This document shows positions 26,588 through 37,789 of a DNA stretch of 64,000 nucleotides, in pieces; position 1 is the stretch's first letter, and every line of letters starts with the position of its first letter. Under the pieces are notes generated by a model that was not told the DNA's origin, did not search any database, and saw only the letters and a list, made by a program, of their open reading frames with translations. Source of the stretch: JAAGZL01 sp050288625. Lineage in GTDB: Bacteria; Pseudomonadota; Gammaproteobacteria; Chromatiales; Chromatiaceae. The stretch spans positions 1 through 64,000 of the forward strand of contig JBNKEE010000034.1 of the NCBI GenBank assembly GCA_050288625.1, written 5' to 3'. The position numbers and the translations under genes were made by a program.

Positions 26588-27507
26588 ATATGCGAGCTGA
26601 TGAATTCGGCAAGGTTGCGGTCCTTATGGGTGGGCTGTCGGCAGAACGCGAGGTCTCCCTACGTAGCGGTAAGGCGGTGCTAGATGGCTTGTTACGCAAA
26701 GGGGTAGATGCGTACGGGATAGACGCCGGACGAGATGTGTTGCAGCAGTTGGTGGATGGTTGCTATGACCGCGTGTTCATCGTTCTGCATGGTCGTGGTG
26801 GTGAGGATGGAGTCATTCAGGGTGGTCTGGAGACCCTGGGTTTGCCCTATACCGGAAGTGGGGTGCAAGGGTCATCTCTGGGTATGGATAAATACAGATG
26901 CAAGCTATTGTGGAGCGGGCTCTCTCTTCCTACGCCAGGATATCTGATGATCAACAATGAGTCTGAATTGGAAACTGCGGCAGAGCTGGATTTTCCTTTG
27001 ATGGTAAAGCCGGTGCATGAGGGTTCAAGCATAGGTATGTCCAAGGTTAATACCCCTGATGAGCTGCGTACGGCATGGGCGGCAGCCAGGGAGTATGACG
27101 GTCAAGTAATGGCGGAGCAATGGATAACCGGAGAGGAGTTTACCGCCTCAATCCTCAGTGATAATGCACTGCCGCTGATTCGCCTGGAGACGCCCCACAC
27201 CTTCTATGACTACGATGCAAAATACAGTTCTGATAGCACTAGTTACCACTGTCCCTGTGGACTGGATGCGGCAAAAGAGAAGGAGCTGCAGGACTTGGCG
27301 CTGAAGGCATTCCATGCCGTAGGAGCAAGCGGTTGGGGTAGGGTGGATATCATGATGGACCGGAATCAGCAACCCTGGTTGATTGAGGTAAACACGGTTC
27401 CTGGAATGACAGATCACAGTCTGGTCCCGATGGCTGCGAAACAGCAAGGCCTGGATTTTGATGAGCTGGTATGGCAGATCCTGGCTACAACTCTGGAGAG
27501 TGTGTAA
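26584..27507 (+). CDS. ddl: D-alanine:D-alanine ligase
   Basis: ATP-grasp enzyme that makes the D-Ala-D-Ala dipeptide used by MurF. Motifs include the N-terminal VLMGGLSAEREVSLRSG, HGRGGEDGVIQGGLETLG, the phosphate loop EGSSIGMSKV and the metal and substrate-binding LIEVNTVPGMTDHSLVP. 307 residues matches DdlB of the dcw cluster. It is coupled on both sides: ATGA with murB and TAATG with ftsQ. Confidence 0.97.
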   Translation: MNMRADEFGKVAVLMGGLSAEREVSLRSGKAVLDGLLRKGVDAYGIDAGRDVLQQLVDGCYDRVFIVLHGRGGEDGVIQGGLETLGLPYTGSGVQGSSLGMDKYRCKLLWSGLSLPTPGYLMINNESELETAAELDFPLMVKPVHEGSSIGMSKVNTPDELRTAWAAAREYDGQVMAEQWITGEEFTASILSDNALPLIRLETPHTFYDYDAKYSSDSTSYHCPCGLDAAKEKELQDLALKAFHAVGASGWGRVDIMMDRNQQPWLIEVNTVPGMTDHSLVPMAAKQQGLDFDELVWQILATTLESV

Positions 27508-28319
27508 TGGCAAGAAAAGGCGCCACCAGTAATCAGATCACCAAAGCGGAACAACAACGCCGAGAGCAGCGTTGGCTTGCGCTTCTGTTGTGGTTGAAGC
27601 TGATGACCATAGCAGTGGTCGTAGGAGGCGGTATCTACGCCGGTGCTGTCGCATTGATGGATCCTACTCTGCTACCTCTGAAGGTGGTGCGAACAGACGG
27701 CAAGTTTCGTTATATGCAACGTCAGGATCTGGAACAGGCGGTAGGGAATCTCACCAGGGGCGGCTTCCTCACCGTTGATGTCGCTGCCATAAGGGATAAG
27801 GCCAAGGATCTACCCTGGGTCGATCAGGTGAGTGTCAGGAGGGTATGGCCGGATAGTCTGCAACTCTGGGTGGAAGAGCATGTGCCTCTTTCTAGATGGG
27901 GAAAGGATGCAGTGCTGAATGTGCGAGGTGAGGTGTTTCGTCCCAAGCCAAAAAGTATACCGACTGGACTGCCACGTCTTGCTGGACCGGATGGTAGTGA
28001 GCAAGAACTGGCGAGGACCTACATAAAATTAAAGATTAGGCTCGCTTCACTAGGACTGAAGATTACTGCGATGGTTATGGATGAGCGTCGCGCCTGGACC
28101 ATGAAGTTAAACGATGAATTGGTCGTAAGGCTTGGTAGCAAGGATTTAGAAGATAGATTGGCGCGATTCTATAGCATCTATCCACTCCTCAAGGAGGATA
28201 AGAGAGGGATAAAGGTGATAGATATGCGCTACACCAACGGCGTTGCCGTTACCTGGAAAAATATAGTCCCGACGGTCGGAAAGGGGCAAATGATCAAGAT
28301 CTTGAGAGGGTTGGCGTAA
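27507..28319 (+). CDS. ftsQ: Cell division protein FtsQ
   Basis: Bitopic divisome protein (270 residues). A basic cytoplasmic tail is followed by a transmembrane helix at about residues 27-47, a POTRA domain with VDVAAIRDKAKDLPWVDQVSVRRVWPD and a beta domain with the PRLAGPDG segment. It bridges FtsL/FtsB to the rest of the divisome. The start is set at ATG 27507, overlapping the ddl stop as TAATG with GGAGAG just upstream. An earlier in-frame codon at 27471 lies within ddl and is rejected. Confidence 0.95.
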   Translation: MARKGATSNQITKAEQQRREQRWLALLLWLKLMTIAVVVGGGIYAGAVALMDPTLLPLKVVRTDGKFRYMQRQDLEQAVGNLTRGGFLTVDVAAIRDKAKDLPWVDQVSVRRVWPDSLQLWVEEHVPLSRWGKDAVLNVRGEVFRPKPKSIPTGLPRLAGPDGSEQELARTYIKLKIRLASLGLKITAMVMDERRAWTMKLNDELVVRLGSKDLEDRLARFYSIYPLLKEDKRGIKVIDMRYTNGVAVTWKNIVPTVGKGQMIKILRGLA

Positions 28320-29554
28320 TGACCAAAAAGACGGAAAAAAATCTTATTGTTGGCCTGGATATTGGCACCTCGAAGGTGGTTGCCATTGTAGGCGAGGTGA
28401 AGCCAGAACGGGAGATCGAGGTCATCGGTATAGGGTCGCATCCATCGCGTGGCCTGAAGAAAGGGGTAGTGGTGAATATCGAATCTACCGTTCAGTCCAT
28501 TCAACGTGCAGTAGAAGAGGCTGAATTGATGGCGGGGTGCGAGATCCACTCAGTGCACGCAGGTATTGCCGGCAGCCATATTCGCAGCCTGAACTCTCAC
28601 GGTATCGTTGCCATTAAAGATCATGAGGTGGCGTACGGTGATGTGGAACGGGTAATAGATGCCGCTAGGGCCGTCGCGATTCCTGCGGATCAGAAGATCC
28701 TGCATATTCTGCCGCAGGAATTCATTATCGACGAACAGGAAGGGATAAAAGAGCCAGTGGGGATGTCTGGTGTGCGTCTAGAGGCCCGGGTACATATGGT
28801 GACCGGAGCAGTGAGTGCGGCCCAGAATATAGTCAAGTGCGTACGCCGTTGTGGCCTGGATGTAGATGATTTGATACTGGAACAACTTAGCTCCAGCTAC
28901 GCTGTTCTGTCCGATGACGAAAAAGAGCTAGGCGTATGCTTGGTGGATATAGGTGGTGGTACCACAGATATCGCCATCTTTACCGACGGTTCCATTCGAC
29001 ACACCGCGGTGATCCCTATTGCCGGCGATCAGGTGACTAACGATATTGCTGTTGCCCTACGCACCCCTACCCAACATGCGGAAGACATAAAGGTCAAGTA
29101 TGCATGCGCCCTGACTCAACTGGCTGCAGACGACGAAACCATTGAAGTGCCAAGTATAGGTGATCGCCCATCCAGAAGATTGTCACGCCAGACCCTGGCC
29201 GAGGTAGTGGAACCGAGGTACGAGGAGCTTCTGACCCTGGTGCAGGCCGAGCTCAGACGTAGCGGGTTTGAAGACCTGATCCCGGGCGGAGTAGTGCTGA
29301 CCGGGGGTAGCTCCAAGATGGAAGGGCTGATTGATCTGGCGGAAGAGGTGTTTCACATGCCGGTAAGACTGGGTGTGCCTCAGTACATCACAGGCCTGGT
29401 GGATGTGGTGCGCAATCCAATATACGCCACCGGCGTCGGTCTGCTTCTGTTCGGTTCCAGTAATCGGGCGACGCATATGCGTGAACTGCCAAATGGACCA
29501 GGAATGAATGATATATGGGGCCGTATGCGCAGTTGGTTCCAGGGGAATTTTTGA
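28319..29554 (+). CDS. ftsA: Cell division protein FtsA
   Basis: Actin-like ATPase that tethers FtsZ to the membrane and recruits later divisome proteins. Phosphate-1 motif LIVGLDIGTSKVVAIVG, VDIGGGTTDIAIF and the VLTGGSSKMEGL adenosine motif are visible. The C-terminal amphipathic tail WGRMRSWFQGNF is the membrane-targeting helix. 411 residues is normal. The TAATG overlap with ftsQ indicates coupling. Confidence 0.97.
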   Translation: MTKKTEKNLIVGLDIGTSKVVAIVGEVKPEREIEVIGIGSHPSRGLKKGVVVNIESTVQSIQRAVEEAELMAGCEIHSVHAGIAGSHIRSLNSHGIVAIKDHEVAYGDVERVIDAARAVAIPADQKILHILPQEFIIDEQEGIKEPVGMSGVRLEARVHMVTGAVSAAQNIVKCVRRCGLDVDDLILEQLSSSYAVLSDDEKELGVCLVDIGGGTTDIAIFTDGSIRHTAVIPIAGDQVTNDIAVALRTPTQHAEDIKVKYACALTQLAADDETIEVPSIGDRPSRRLSRQTLAEVVEPRYEELLTLVQAELRRSGFEDLIPGGVVLTGGSSKMEGLIDLAEEVFHMPVRLGVPQYITGLVDVVRNPIYATGVGLLLFGSSNRATHMRELPNGPGMNDIWGRMRSWFQGNF

Positions 29555-29617
29555 TGAGTTTTTCTTTTAATTTTCAGGTTGCCTGGGTCTTAGACCTGTT
29601 TGAGAGGAGGGTGAGTG

Positions 29618-30811
29618 ATGTTTGAATTGATGGATGCACATTGTCAAAACGCAGTGATAAAGGTAGTTGGTGTCGGTGGTGGCGGTGGTAACGCTGTTAA
29701 CCACATGGTTGATGCCAATATTGAGGGCGTGGATTTTATCTGCGCAAACACAGATGCCCAGGCGTTGAACAACAGCAGGGTGCGTACGCTGTTACAGCTT
29801 GGATCCAATATCACAAAGGGTCTGGGTGCAGGCACCAACCCGGATATCGGTCGTGGCGCGGCGATGGAAGATCGTGATCGCATCCAGGAAGCGCTGGAAG
29901 GCGCAGATATGGTATTTATCACAGCAGGCCTGGGAGGTGGCACTGGAACGGGGGCGGGTCCTATAGTGGCGGAAGTGGCCAGAGATATGGGCGTGCTAAC
30001 GGTTGCCGTGGTGACCAAACCGTTCTGCTTTGAAGGGACCAAGCGCATGACAGTAGCGGAAAATGGCGTACAGGAGCTGGCCAAATATGTGGATTCTCTC
30101 ATTACCATTCCCAATGAGAGGCTACTTGAGGTCTTGGGTAAAGAGATAAGCTTGCTCAATGCGTTTAAAGCGGCCAATGACATACTGTTGGGAGCCGTTC
30201 AGGGCATCGCGGAACTGATTACCCGACCAGGGTTGATAAACGTGGACTTTGCCGATGTGCGTACGGTTATGTCTGAGATGGGTGTGGCCATGATGGGTTC
30301 AGGTAGCGCCAGGGGAGACGATAGGGCGCGTCTGGCAGCAGAAGAGGCCATACATAGCCCTCTGTTGGAAGATGTGAACCTGTCCGGAGCCCGCGGGATA
30401 CTGGTGAATATCACGGCTGGGTCCAATCTATCGATCGGTGAGTTCGATGAAGTGGGTAATACCGTGAAAGAGGTCGCATGTGATGATGCTACCGTGGTTG
30501 TTGGAACCGTTATCGACCCGGATATGGAGGACGATCTTAGGGTGACCGTGGTCGCTACAGGTCTGGGAAATAACTCCATCAAGGCGGTAACCACTGATAT
30601 TAAGAGCGAGGATGTGACACTGCTTCGTCCTGTAGAGGTGGATGCAGAGGTAGAGAAAGAGGAGATTGAGCGGCCAGACTACAGCGCAATGGATCGTCCT
30701 ACAGTCATCCGTAAGGACCCGAAGATTGCCAAATCCTATGCCGAGGCGGGGCATGATAAGGAGATGGAATATCTGGATATCCCAGCATTCCTGCGCAGGC
30801 AGGCGGATTGA
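29618..30811 (+). CDS. ftsZ: Cell division GTPase FtsZ
   Basis: Tubulin-like GTPase that forms the Z ring. The tubulin signature GGGTGTGAGP (in AGLGGGTGTGAGPIVAEVA), the N-terminal IKVVGVGGGGGNAVNHM and the synergy-loop residues NVDFADVRTVMSEMG are present. The C-terminal peptide LDIPAFLRRQAD is the FtsA/ZipA/ZapD docking tail. The start is placed at ATG 29618 after GAGAGGAGG; the GTG one codon earlier is a weaker choice. A 63-base gap separates it from ftsA. Confidence 0.97.
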   Translation: MFELMDAHCQNAVIKVVGVGGGGGNAVNHMVDANIEGVDFICANTDAQALNNSRVRTLLQLGSNITKGLGAGTNPDIGRGAAMEDRDRIQEALEGADMVFITAGLGGGTGTGAGPIVAEVARDMGVLTVAVVTKPFCFEGTKRMTVAENGVQELAKYVDSLITIPNERLLEVLGKEISLLNAFKAANDILLGAVQGIAELITRPGLINVDFADVRTVMSEMGVAMMGSGSARGDDRARLAAEEAIHSPLLEDVNLSGARGILVNITAGSNLSIGEFDEVGNTVKEVACDDATVVVGTVIDPDMEDDLRVTVVATGLGNNSIKAVTTDIKSEDVTLLRPVEVDAEVEKEEIERPDYSAMDRPTVIRKDPKIAKSYAEAGHDKEMEYLDIPAFLRRQAD

Positions 30812-30840
30812 TGGAGGGAACTTGTTGAATAAATAGTAGT

Positions 30841-30863
30841 CTCTGGAAATCATGTATCCAGAG
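30841..30863 (+). repeat. Hairpin in the ftsZ-lpxC gap
   Basis: CTCTGGA and TCCAGAG form a perfect 7-base-pair stem with a 9-base loop, 30 bases after the ftsZ stop. No T-run follows, so it is not a standard intrinsic terminator. It could stabilise the ftsZ message end or damp read-through into lpxC. Confidence 0.45.
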
Positions 30864-30996
30864 CGGTGATTTCAGGCCTATGGTTTGCGGGTGTGGCGAT
30901 CTGTTCCCTGTTGGAAAGAGCGCTTTCATCATAGTTGCTGCTTATGGTAGTATACGTTCCGTTTTTTGGGGATTTTGAGTGGAAAATGAAACTATA

Positions 30997-31908
30997 ATGA
31001 TTAAGCAGCGGACATTGAAGAATGTGATTCGCGCCACAGGCGTTGGATTGCACACCGGCGATAAGATATATCTAACACTCAGACCAGCGGCACCAAACAC
31101 AGGTATAGTTTTCAGACGTGTTGATCTGGACGAGCCTGTTGAGATCAGGGCCTGCCCGGAAAATGTCGGCGATACCCAACTCTCCACGACCTTGGAAAAG
31201 GATGGCGTGAGGATTTCTACCGTAGAACATCTACTATCCGCCTGTGCAGGGCTGGGGATAGATAATGCCTATGTGGATGTTAGTGCTGCAGAGGTTCCGA
31301 TCATGGACGGAAGCGCCGGACCATTCGTTTTCTTGATCCAGTCCGCCGGTATAGAAGAGCAGAGTGCACCAAAGCGCTTTATCCGCATAAAACGCGAAGT
31401 TGTGGTGGAAGAAGAAGGGAAGAGTGCGGCGTTTAAGCCTTTTGATGGATTCAAGGTATCCTTCGCCATAGACTTCGACCATCCCGTTTTCACAGATCGT
31501 ACCAAATTTGCTTCAGTCGATTTTTCTTCTACCTCCTTTGTTAAAGAGGTTAGCCGCGCCCGCACCTTTGGATTTTTGCGTGATATCGAGATGTTGCGTG
31601 AACGCCAGCTTGCCCTGGGTGGCAGTATAGATAACGCCATTGTTGTGGATGACTTCAGGGTGTTGAACGAAGATGGTCTGCGCTACGAAGACGAATTCGT
31701 GAAGCATAAGATCCTGGACGCAATCGGTGATCTCTACCTTCTGGGCCATAGCCTGGTGGGATCTTTTATCGGCAACAGATCAGGCCATGCACTGAATAAT
31801 AAGCTGTTAAAGGCCCTTATTGCCGACAAAGAGGCCTGGGAAGAGGTTACGTTTGAAGAGGGTGGTGAAGAGCCCATCTCTTATCTGAAGCCTATCCCTA
31901 TATCCTAA
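30997..31908 (+). CDS. lpxC: UDP-3-O-acyl-N-acetylglucosamine deacetylase
   Basis: Zinc-dependent committed step of lipid A synthesis. Visible metal-ligand and catalytic motifs are STVEHLLSACAGLGIDN, HKILDAIGDLYLLGHSLVG and the GNRSGHALNNKLL loop. The chosen ATG gives MIKQRTLKNVIRATGVGLHTG, exactly the family N-terminus. A GTG at 30979 in the same frame has a better-spaced GGGGA and would add six residues, so the true start is uncertain. It is separated from ftsZ by about 185 bases with a hairpin, so it may have its own promoter. Confidence 0.96.
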   Translation: MIKQRTLKNVIRATGVGLHTGDKIYLTLRPAAPNTGIVFRRVDLDEPVEIRACPENVGDTQLSTTLEKDGVRISTVEHLLSACAGLGIDNAYVDVSAAEVPIMDGSAGPFVFLIQSAGIEEQSAPKRFIRIKREVVVEEEGKSAAFKPFDGFKVSFAIDFDHPVFTDRTKFASVDFSSTSFVKEVSRARTFGFLRDIEMLRERQLALGGSIDNAIVVDDFRVLNEDGLRYEDEFVKHKILDAIGDLYLLGHSLVGSFIGNRSGHALNNKLLKALIADKEAWEEVTFEEGGEEPISYLKPIPIS

Positions 31909-31925
31909 CAACAGCCTTCAAAACG

Positions 31926-32375
31926 TCATTTCAGCTTCTGGTTGTGCGTGCTCAGCCTCATCAGTGCTGCGCGTAGATCAGGATCTGACGTGTGATCCGC
32001 TACCTTTTGCAGATGGTCAGAGTTTTTGGTGGATAAGATTTTGGCTCTCCTTCCTCTGTGTATGGTTTTAGTCCTGCGGTTATCTATGGTTATTTTTATA
32101 TCTATCTTATTGAAATTCATCTGTTTCTTTCCGAGTTTAGCTTGAAGTTCTCGTGTGAAATAGCGCAGACGGCTGGCCCAGGCAGAAGAGTCGGCAAATA
32201 GAATAAGACGGTCTGGCTTTACAACCAAGCCGATACAATGCTCATTCAATGGGGTTGGTAGCATCTGCCTAATATGCTGTAAAAGGCCCTGATTTTGTTG
32301 CAACTTTGCACGAATTGTGGCAAATTCTACGCTGTTTTGTAGGTAGTTGTTTAGGGGTTGGAATTTCTTGCTCAT
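31926..32375 (-). CDS. dciA: DciA-type protein (DUF721), replicative helicase loader
   Basis: 149-residue DUF721 protein. The conserved part is LVVKPDRLILFADSSAWASRLRYFTRELQAKL at about residues 50-85, a KH-like fold known in DciA, the ancestral loader of the DnaB helicase in bacteria lacking DnaC. The basic tail (RRTKTIHRGRRAKIL) may bind DNA. It is convergent with lpxC (17 bases between stops) and divergent from the M23 peptidase gene, its usual place in many gammaproteobacteria. Confidence 0.85.
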   Translation of the reverse strand: MSKKFQPLNNYLQNSVEFATIRAKLQQNQGLLQHIRQMLPTPLNEHCIGLVVKPDRLILFADSSAWASRLRYFTRELQAKLGKKQMNFNKIDIKITIDNRRTKTIHRGRRAKILSTKNSDHLQKVADHTSDPDLRAALMRLSTHNQKLK

Positions 32376-32428
32376 GGAGGGGCGCTTACGGTTTTGATGC
32401 CATACAAATACATAATTAAAAATACAAT

Positions 32429-33373
32429 ATGAAAATACTACTCCTGTCAGATCGACACCACAAATTCGGCTCTACAACTATCTCTCCGTTTCTCTTTATT
32501 ACTGTGCTTTTGTGTGCGATTGCAGGTATTTCCGCTACTACATCTTGGTTGGCCTTCAATATGGGGCATGAGCAAGGGGTTGAGCAGGGGATTGAGGATT
32601 CACGCCTGGCATCTATTTCTGGGGCCACTATTCAATCCAGCATCAACCAGCAGCGCAAAGAATGGGAAGACACCAAGAAGAAGACCCGTGAGCACCTAAA
32701 TGCCATGGCCCTGAAGTTGGGTCAGCTCCAGTCCCATATCGTACGCCTGAACGCACTGGGTGAACGTCTGACCAAGATGGGCAAACTGGATGCGGAAGAG
32801 TTTGATTTCAAAAAGGCTCCACCACAAGGTGGACTTGAGCAGGACGTTGAGAAGTATGCTGAGTTGTCAGAGTTGGTTGATGACATGGAGACCCTTTCCA
32901 GGGTGATTGAAGACCGTGAGCTCAAACTCAACTTAATGGAAGATTTGATCCTGAACAGCGATCTGCAAAAAGAGGTTCAGCCATCAGGCTACCCGGTTAA
33001 AGGCGGTTATATCTCTTCAAAATACGGTGAAAGGACTGATCCATTTACCGGAGCCAAGTCATATCATGACGGTGTTGATTTGGCTGGCAGGGTTGGCGCC
33101 AATGTAGAGGCTGCGGCTTCAGGTATTGTCATCTTTTCTGGTGAGAAGCAGGGGTATGGAAAGGTAATAAAGCTTCACCACGGCAACGGTATTGTCACTC
33201 TCTATGCACACAATAAGCGGCTTCTGGCAGAAGTTGGAGATTATGTGACTAAGGGCCAGAAGATAGCAGCTGTAGGTTCAACTGGGCGCTCTACCGGACC
33301 ACATCTGCATTTTGAGGTGCAGCTCAATGGTAAGACAGTAGACCCAGAGAAGTATCTGCACGCATCCAAATAA
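32429..33373 (+). CDS. M23 family (LytM-domain) metallopeptidase
   Basis: 314-residue envelope protein. An N-terminal membrane anchor lies at about residues 18-42, followed by a charged coiled coil (about 70-190) and a C-terminal LytM domain. The zinc ligands are present: H and D in SYHDGVDLAG, and the HLHFEV motif in GPHLHFEVQL. It is therefore a likely active peptidoglycan endopeptidase rather than a degenerate EnvC/NlpD-type activator. It occupies the place between lpxC and secA that secM holds in E. coli. Confidence 0.9.
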   Translation: MKILLLSDRHHKFGSTTISPFLFITVLLCAIAGISATTSWLAFNMGHEQGVEQGIEDSRLASISGATIQSSINQQRKEWEDTKKKTREHLNAMALKLGQLQSHIVRLNALGERLTKMGKLDAEEFDFKKAPPQGGLEQDVEKYAELSELVDDMETLSRVIEDRELKLNLMEDLILNSDLQKEVQPSGYPVKGGYISSKYGERTDPFTGAKSYHDGVDLAGRVGANVEAAASGIVIFSGEKQGYGKVIKLHHGNGIVTLYAHNKRLLAEVGDYVTKGQKIAAVGSTGRSTGPHLHFEVQLNGKTVDPEKYLHASK

Positions 33374-33517
33374 TCCTGTTTTTAGTCACTGTATACATTA
33401 TTTTAGTGCGCGGTCTTTTAAGAAAACCGTAAATCCGGTTGCAATCACATCTTATGACTCCATCTAACCTGTATCCATGTACGGATCGGTCAGCTTACAT
33501 GGCGTTGGTGCATAAGC

Positions 33518-33535
33518 GATAATGGGCCCATTATC
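33518..33535. repeat. Perfect 18-base palindrome upstream of secA
   Basis: GATAATGGGCCCATTATC is exactly self-complementary and lies 68 bases before the secA start. It could be a regulator operator or a small hairpin in the secA leader; no T-run follows it. Confidence 0.5.
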
Positions 33536-33602
33536 CCTGCCACCAGAGCCTGTTTTGCGGTATCATTTCCAGCTTTAATTATTCCAGACGGAACAGATTT
33601 TC

Positions 33603-36407
<2,805 letters not shown>

Positions 36408-36424
36408 TCTAGACGGGAGTGGTA

Positions 36425-37636
36425 GTGACTGGTTCCTCGTTGGATTTTACCCCTGTTAGTGGCATACGCCTGGGCTCAACTTCAGCCGGGATAAAGTATA
36501 CTGATAGAAATGACCTGGTGATCATAGAAATGGCGCCCGGTTCAACTTGTGCCGCCGTATTCACCCGTAACGCCTTTTGCGCCGCACCGGTACTGGTGGC
36601 AAAACAGCATCTGCGGGAGATGTCTCCGCGTTATCTGTTGATCAATTCCGGCAATGCCAATGCTGGAACCGGTAGAGATGGGTTGGCTGTCTGTAATCAA
36701 ACCTGTGTGGCATTGTCGGAGATTGCGGGTTGTGATGCTGAGCAGGTTTTGCCTTTCTCTACCGGTGTAATAGGTGAACTGCTGCCTTTGACCAAGGTGT
36801 CGGCAGCGCTTCCGCAGGCTTTTGCAAACCTGGATGAGTCGGGGTGGCAGAACGCGGCTCGAGCCATCATGACCACGGATACGGTTCCCAAGCTGGTGTC
36901 ACAGAGTTTTCAGTGTGATGGAAAGAAGATAACTGTCACCGGGATGGCCAAGGGCTCTGGGATGATACGGCCGGACATGGCTACAATGCTTGCCTATGTG
37001 GCTACGGACGCCAAAGTAGAAGCCGATCTGTTGCAGGAGTGTCTGCAACGGGCGGTAGGCCCCTCATTTAATTCCATCACCGTGGATGGCGACACCTCCA
37101 CCAACGATGCATGTGTGCTAATGGCCACTGGAGCCGGCGCTCATCCCGCTATTACAGACCTGGATAGTGTCGCATTCGAAGATTTATGTGACGCCGTCGG
37201 GAGTGTCTGTATGGAGCTGGCGCGGGCCATAGTCCTGGACGGCGAGGGTGCGACCAAACTGGTCGAGATCCTGGTGGAAGGGGCTGCTGATATGGTTGAA
37301 GCGCGCCGAGTGGCCTACACCATCGCCCACTCGCCCCTGGTAAAAACAGCTTTATTTGCCTCCGATCCGAACTGGGGGCGTATCCTGGCCGCTGTCGGCA
37401 GGGCTGGTTTGGAAGATCTAGATATCAATGTCATCCGCATATGGTTGGATGATGTGTCTATTGTGAAAGATGGCGGACGTGATCCGAGCTATAGCGAAGA
37501 GGCGGGTCAGGTGGTTATGGACCGGGACGAGTTTGTCATCCGGGTGGATCTGTGTCGTGGAGATGCAGAAGCCAGGGTTCTGACCTGCGACCTATCCTAT
37601 GACTACGTAAAGATAAATGCCGAGTATCGTACTTAG
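36425..37636 (+). CDS. argJ: Bifunctional ornithine acetyltransferase/N-acetylglutamate synthase
   Basis: Recycles the acetyl group from N-acetylornithine to glutamate in arginine synthesis. It is made as a precursor that self-cleaves before the nucleophilic Thr in the DMATMLAYV motif (context KGSGMIRPDMATMLAYVATDA), which is intact. About 403 residues is normal. The start is put at GTG 36425, five bases after GGGAG; a GTG two codons earlier overlaps that site. Together with argD and argF at the other end of the window it fits the cyclic arginine pathway. Lying just behind secA is a common gammaproteobacterial arrangement. Confidence 0.94.
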   Translation: MTGSSLDFTPVSGIRLGSTSAGIKYTDRNDLVIIEMAPGSTCAAVFTRNAFCAAPVLVAKQHLREMSPRYLLINSGNANAGTGRDGLAVCNQTCVALSEIAGCDAEQVLPFSTGVIGELLPLTKVSAALPQAFANLDESGWQNAARAIMTTDTVPKLVSQSFQCDGKKITVTGMAKGSGMIRPDMATMLAYVATDAKVEADLLQECLQRAVGPSFNSITVDGDTSTNDACVLMATGAGAHPAITDLDSVAFEDLCDAVGSVCMELARAIVLDGEGATKLVEILVEGAADMVEARRVAYTIAHSPLVKTALFASDPNWGRILAAVGRAGLEDLDINVIRIWLDDVSIVKDGGRDPSYSEEAGQVVMDRDEFVIRVDLCRGDAEARVLTCDLSYDYVKINAEYRT

Positions 37637-37653
37637 ATATTGATCTAAAAAAC

Positions 37654-37770
37654 TGTAGGAGCCCGCTCGGCTTTGGCATCCTGCGTCGCTCTACCTCCTG
37701 CATCCATGCAGTCGTCCTGCGGGCGATTATGGCAGGATTATCTTATCGCCCAGAGGACTGGGCTCCTACA
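37654..37770. repeat. REP/MITE-like element with 11-base inverted ends
   Basis: The 117-base stretch between argJ and the QueD-like gene is bounded by TGTAGGAGCCC and its exact complement GGGCTCCTACA. The inside has repeated TCCTGC and GCATCCTGCGTCG-like segments and smaller inverted repeats. TGTAGGAGC ends resemble the REP-type intergenic repeats of pseudomonads and relatives. No coding capacity is seen. It lies between the ends of convergent genes and may act as a bidirectional transcript end. Confidence 0.65.
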
Positions 37771-37789
37771 AGAAAATCTATGGTCATAA

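Noticed and set aside
33410..33450. Possible terminator after the M23 peptidase gene
   Set aside because: Short inverted repeats (CGGT...ACCG, AACCG...CGGTT) are present but lack a stable GC-rich stem followed by a T-run.
36420..36424. argJ start at GTG 36419
   Set aside because: That codon overlaps the GGGAG ribosome site; GTG 36425 is correctly spaced.
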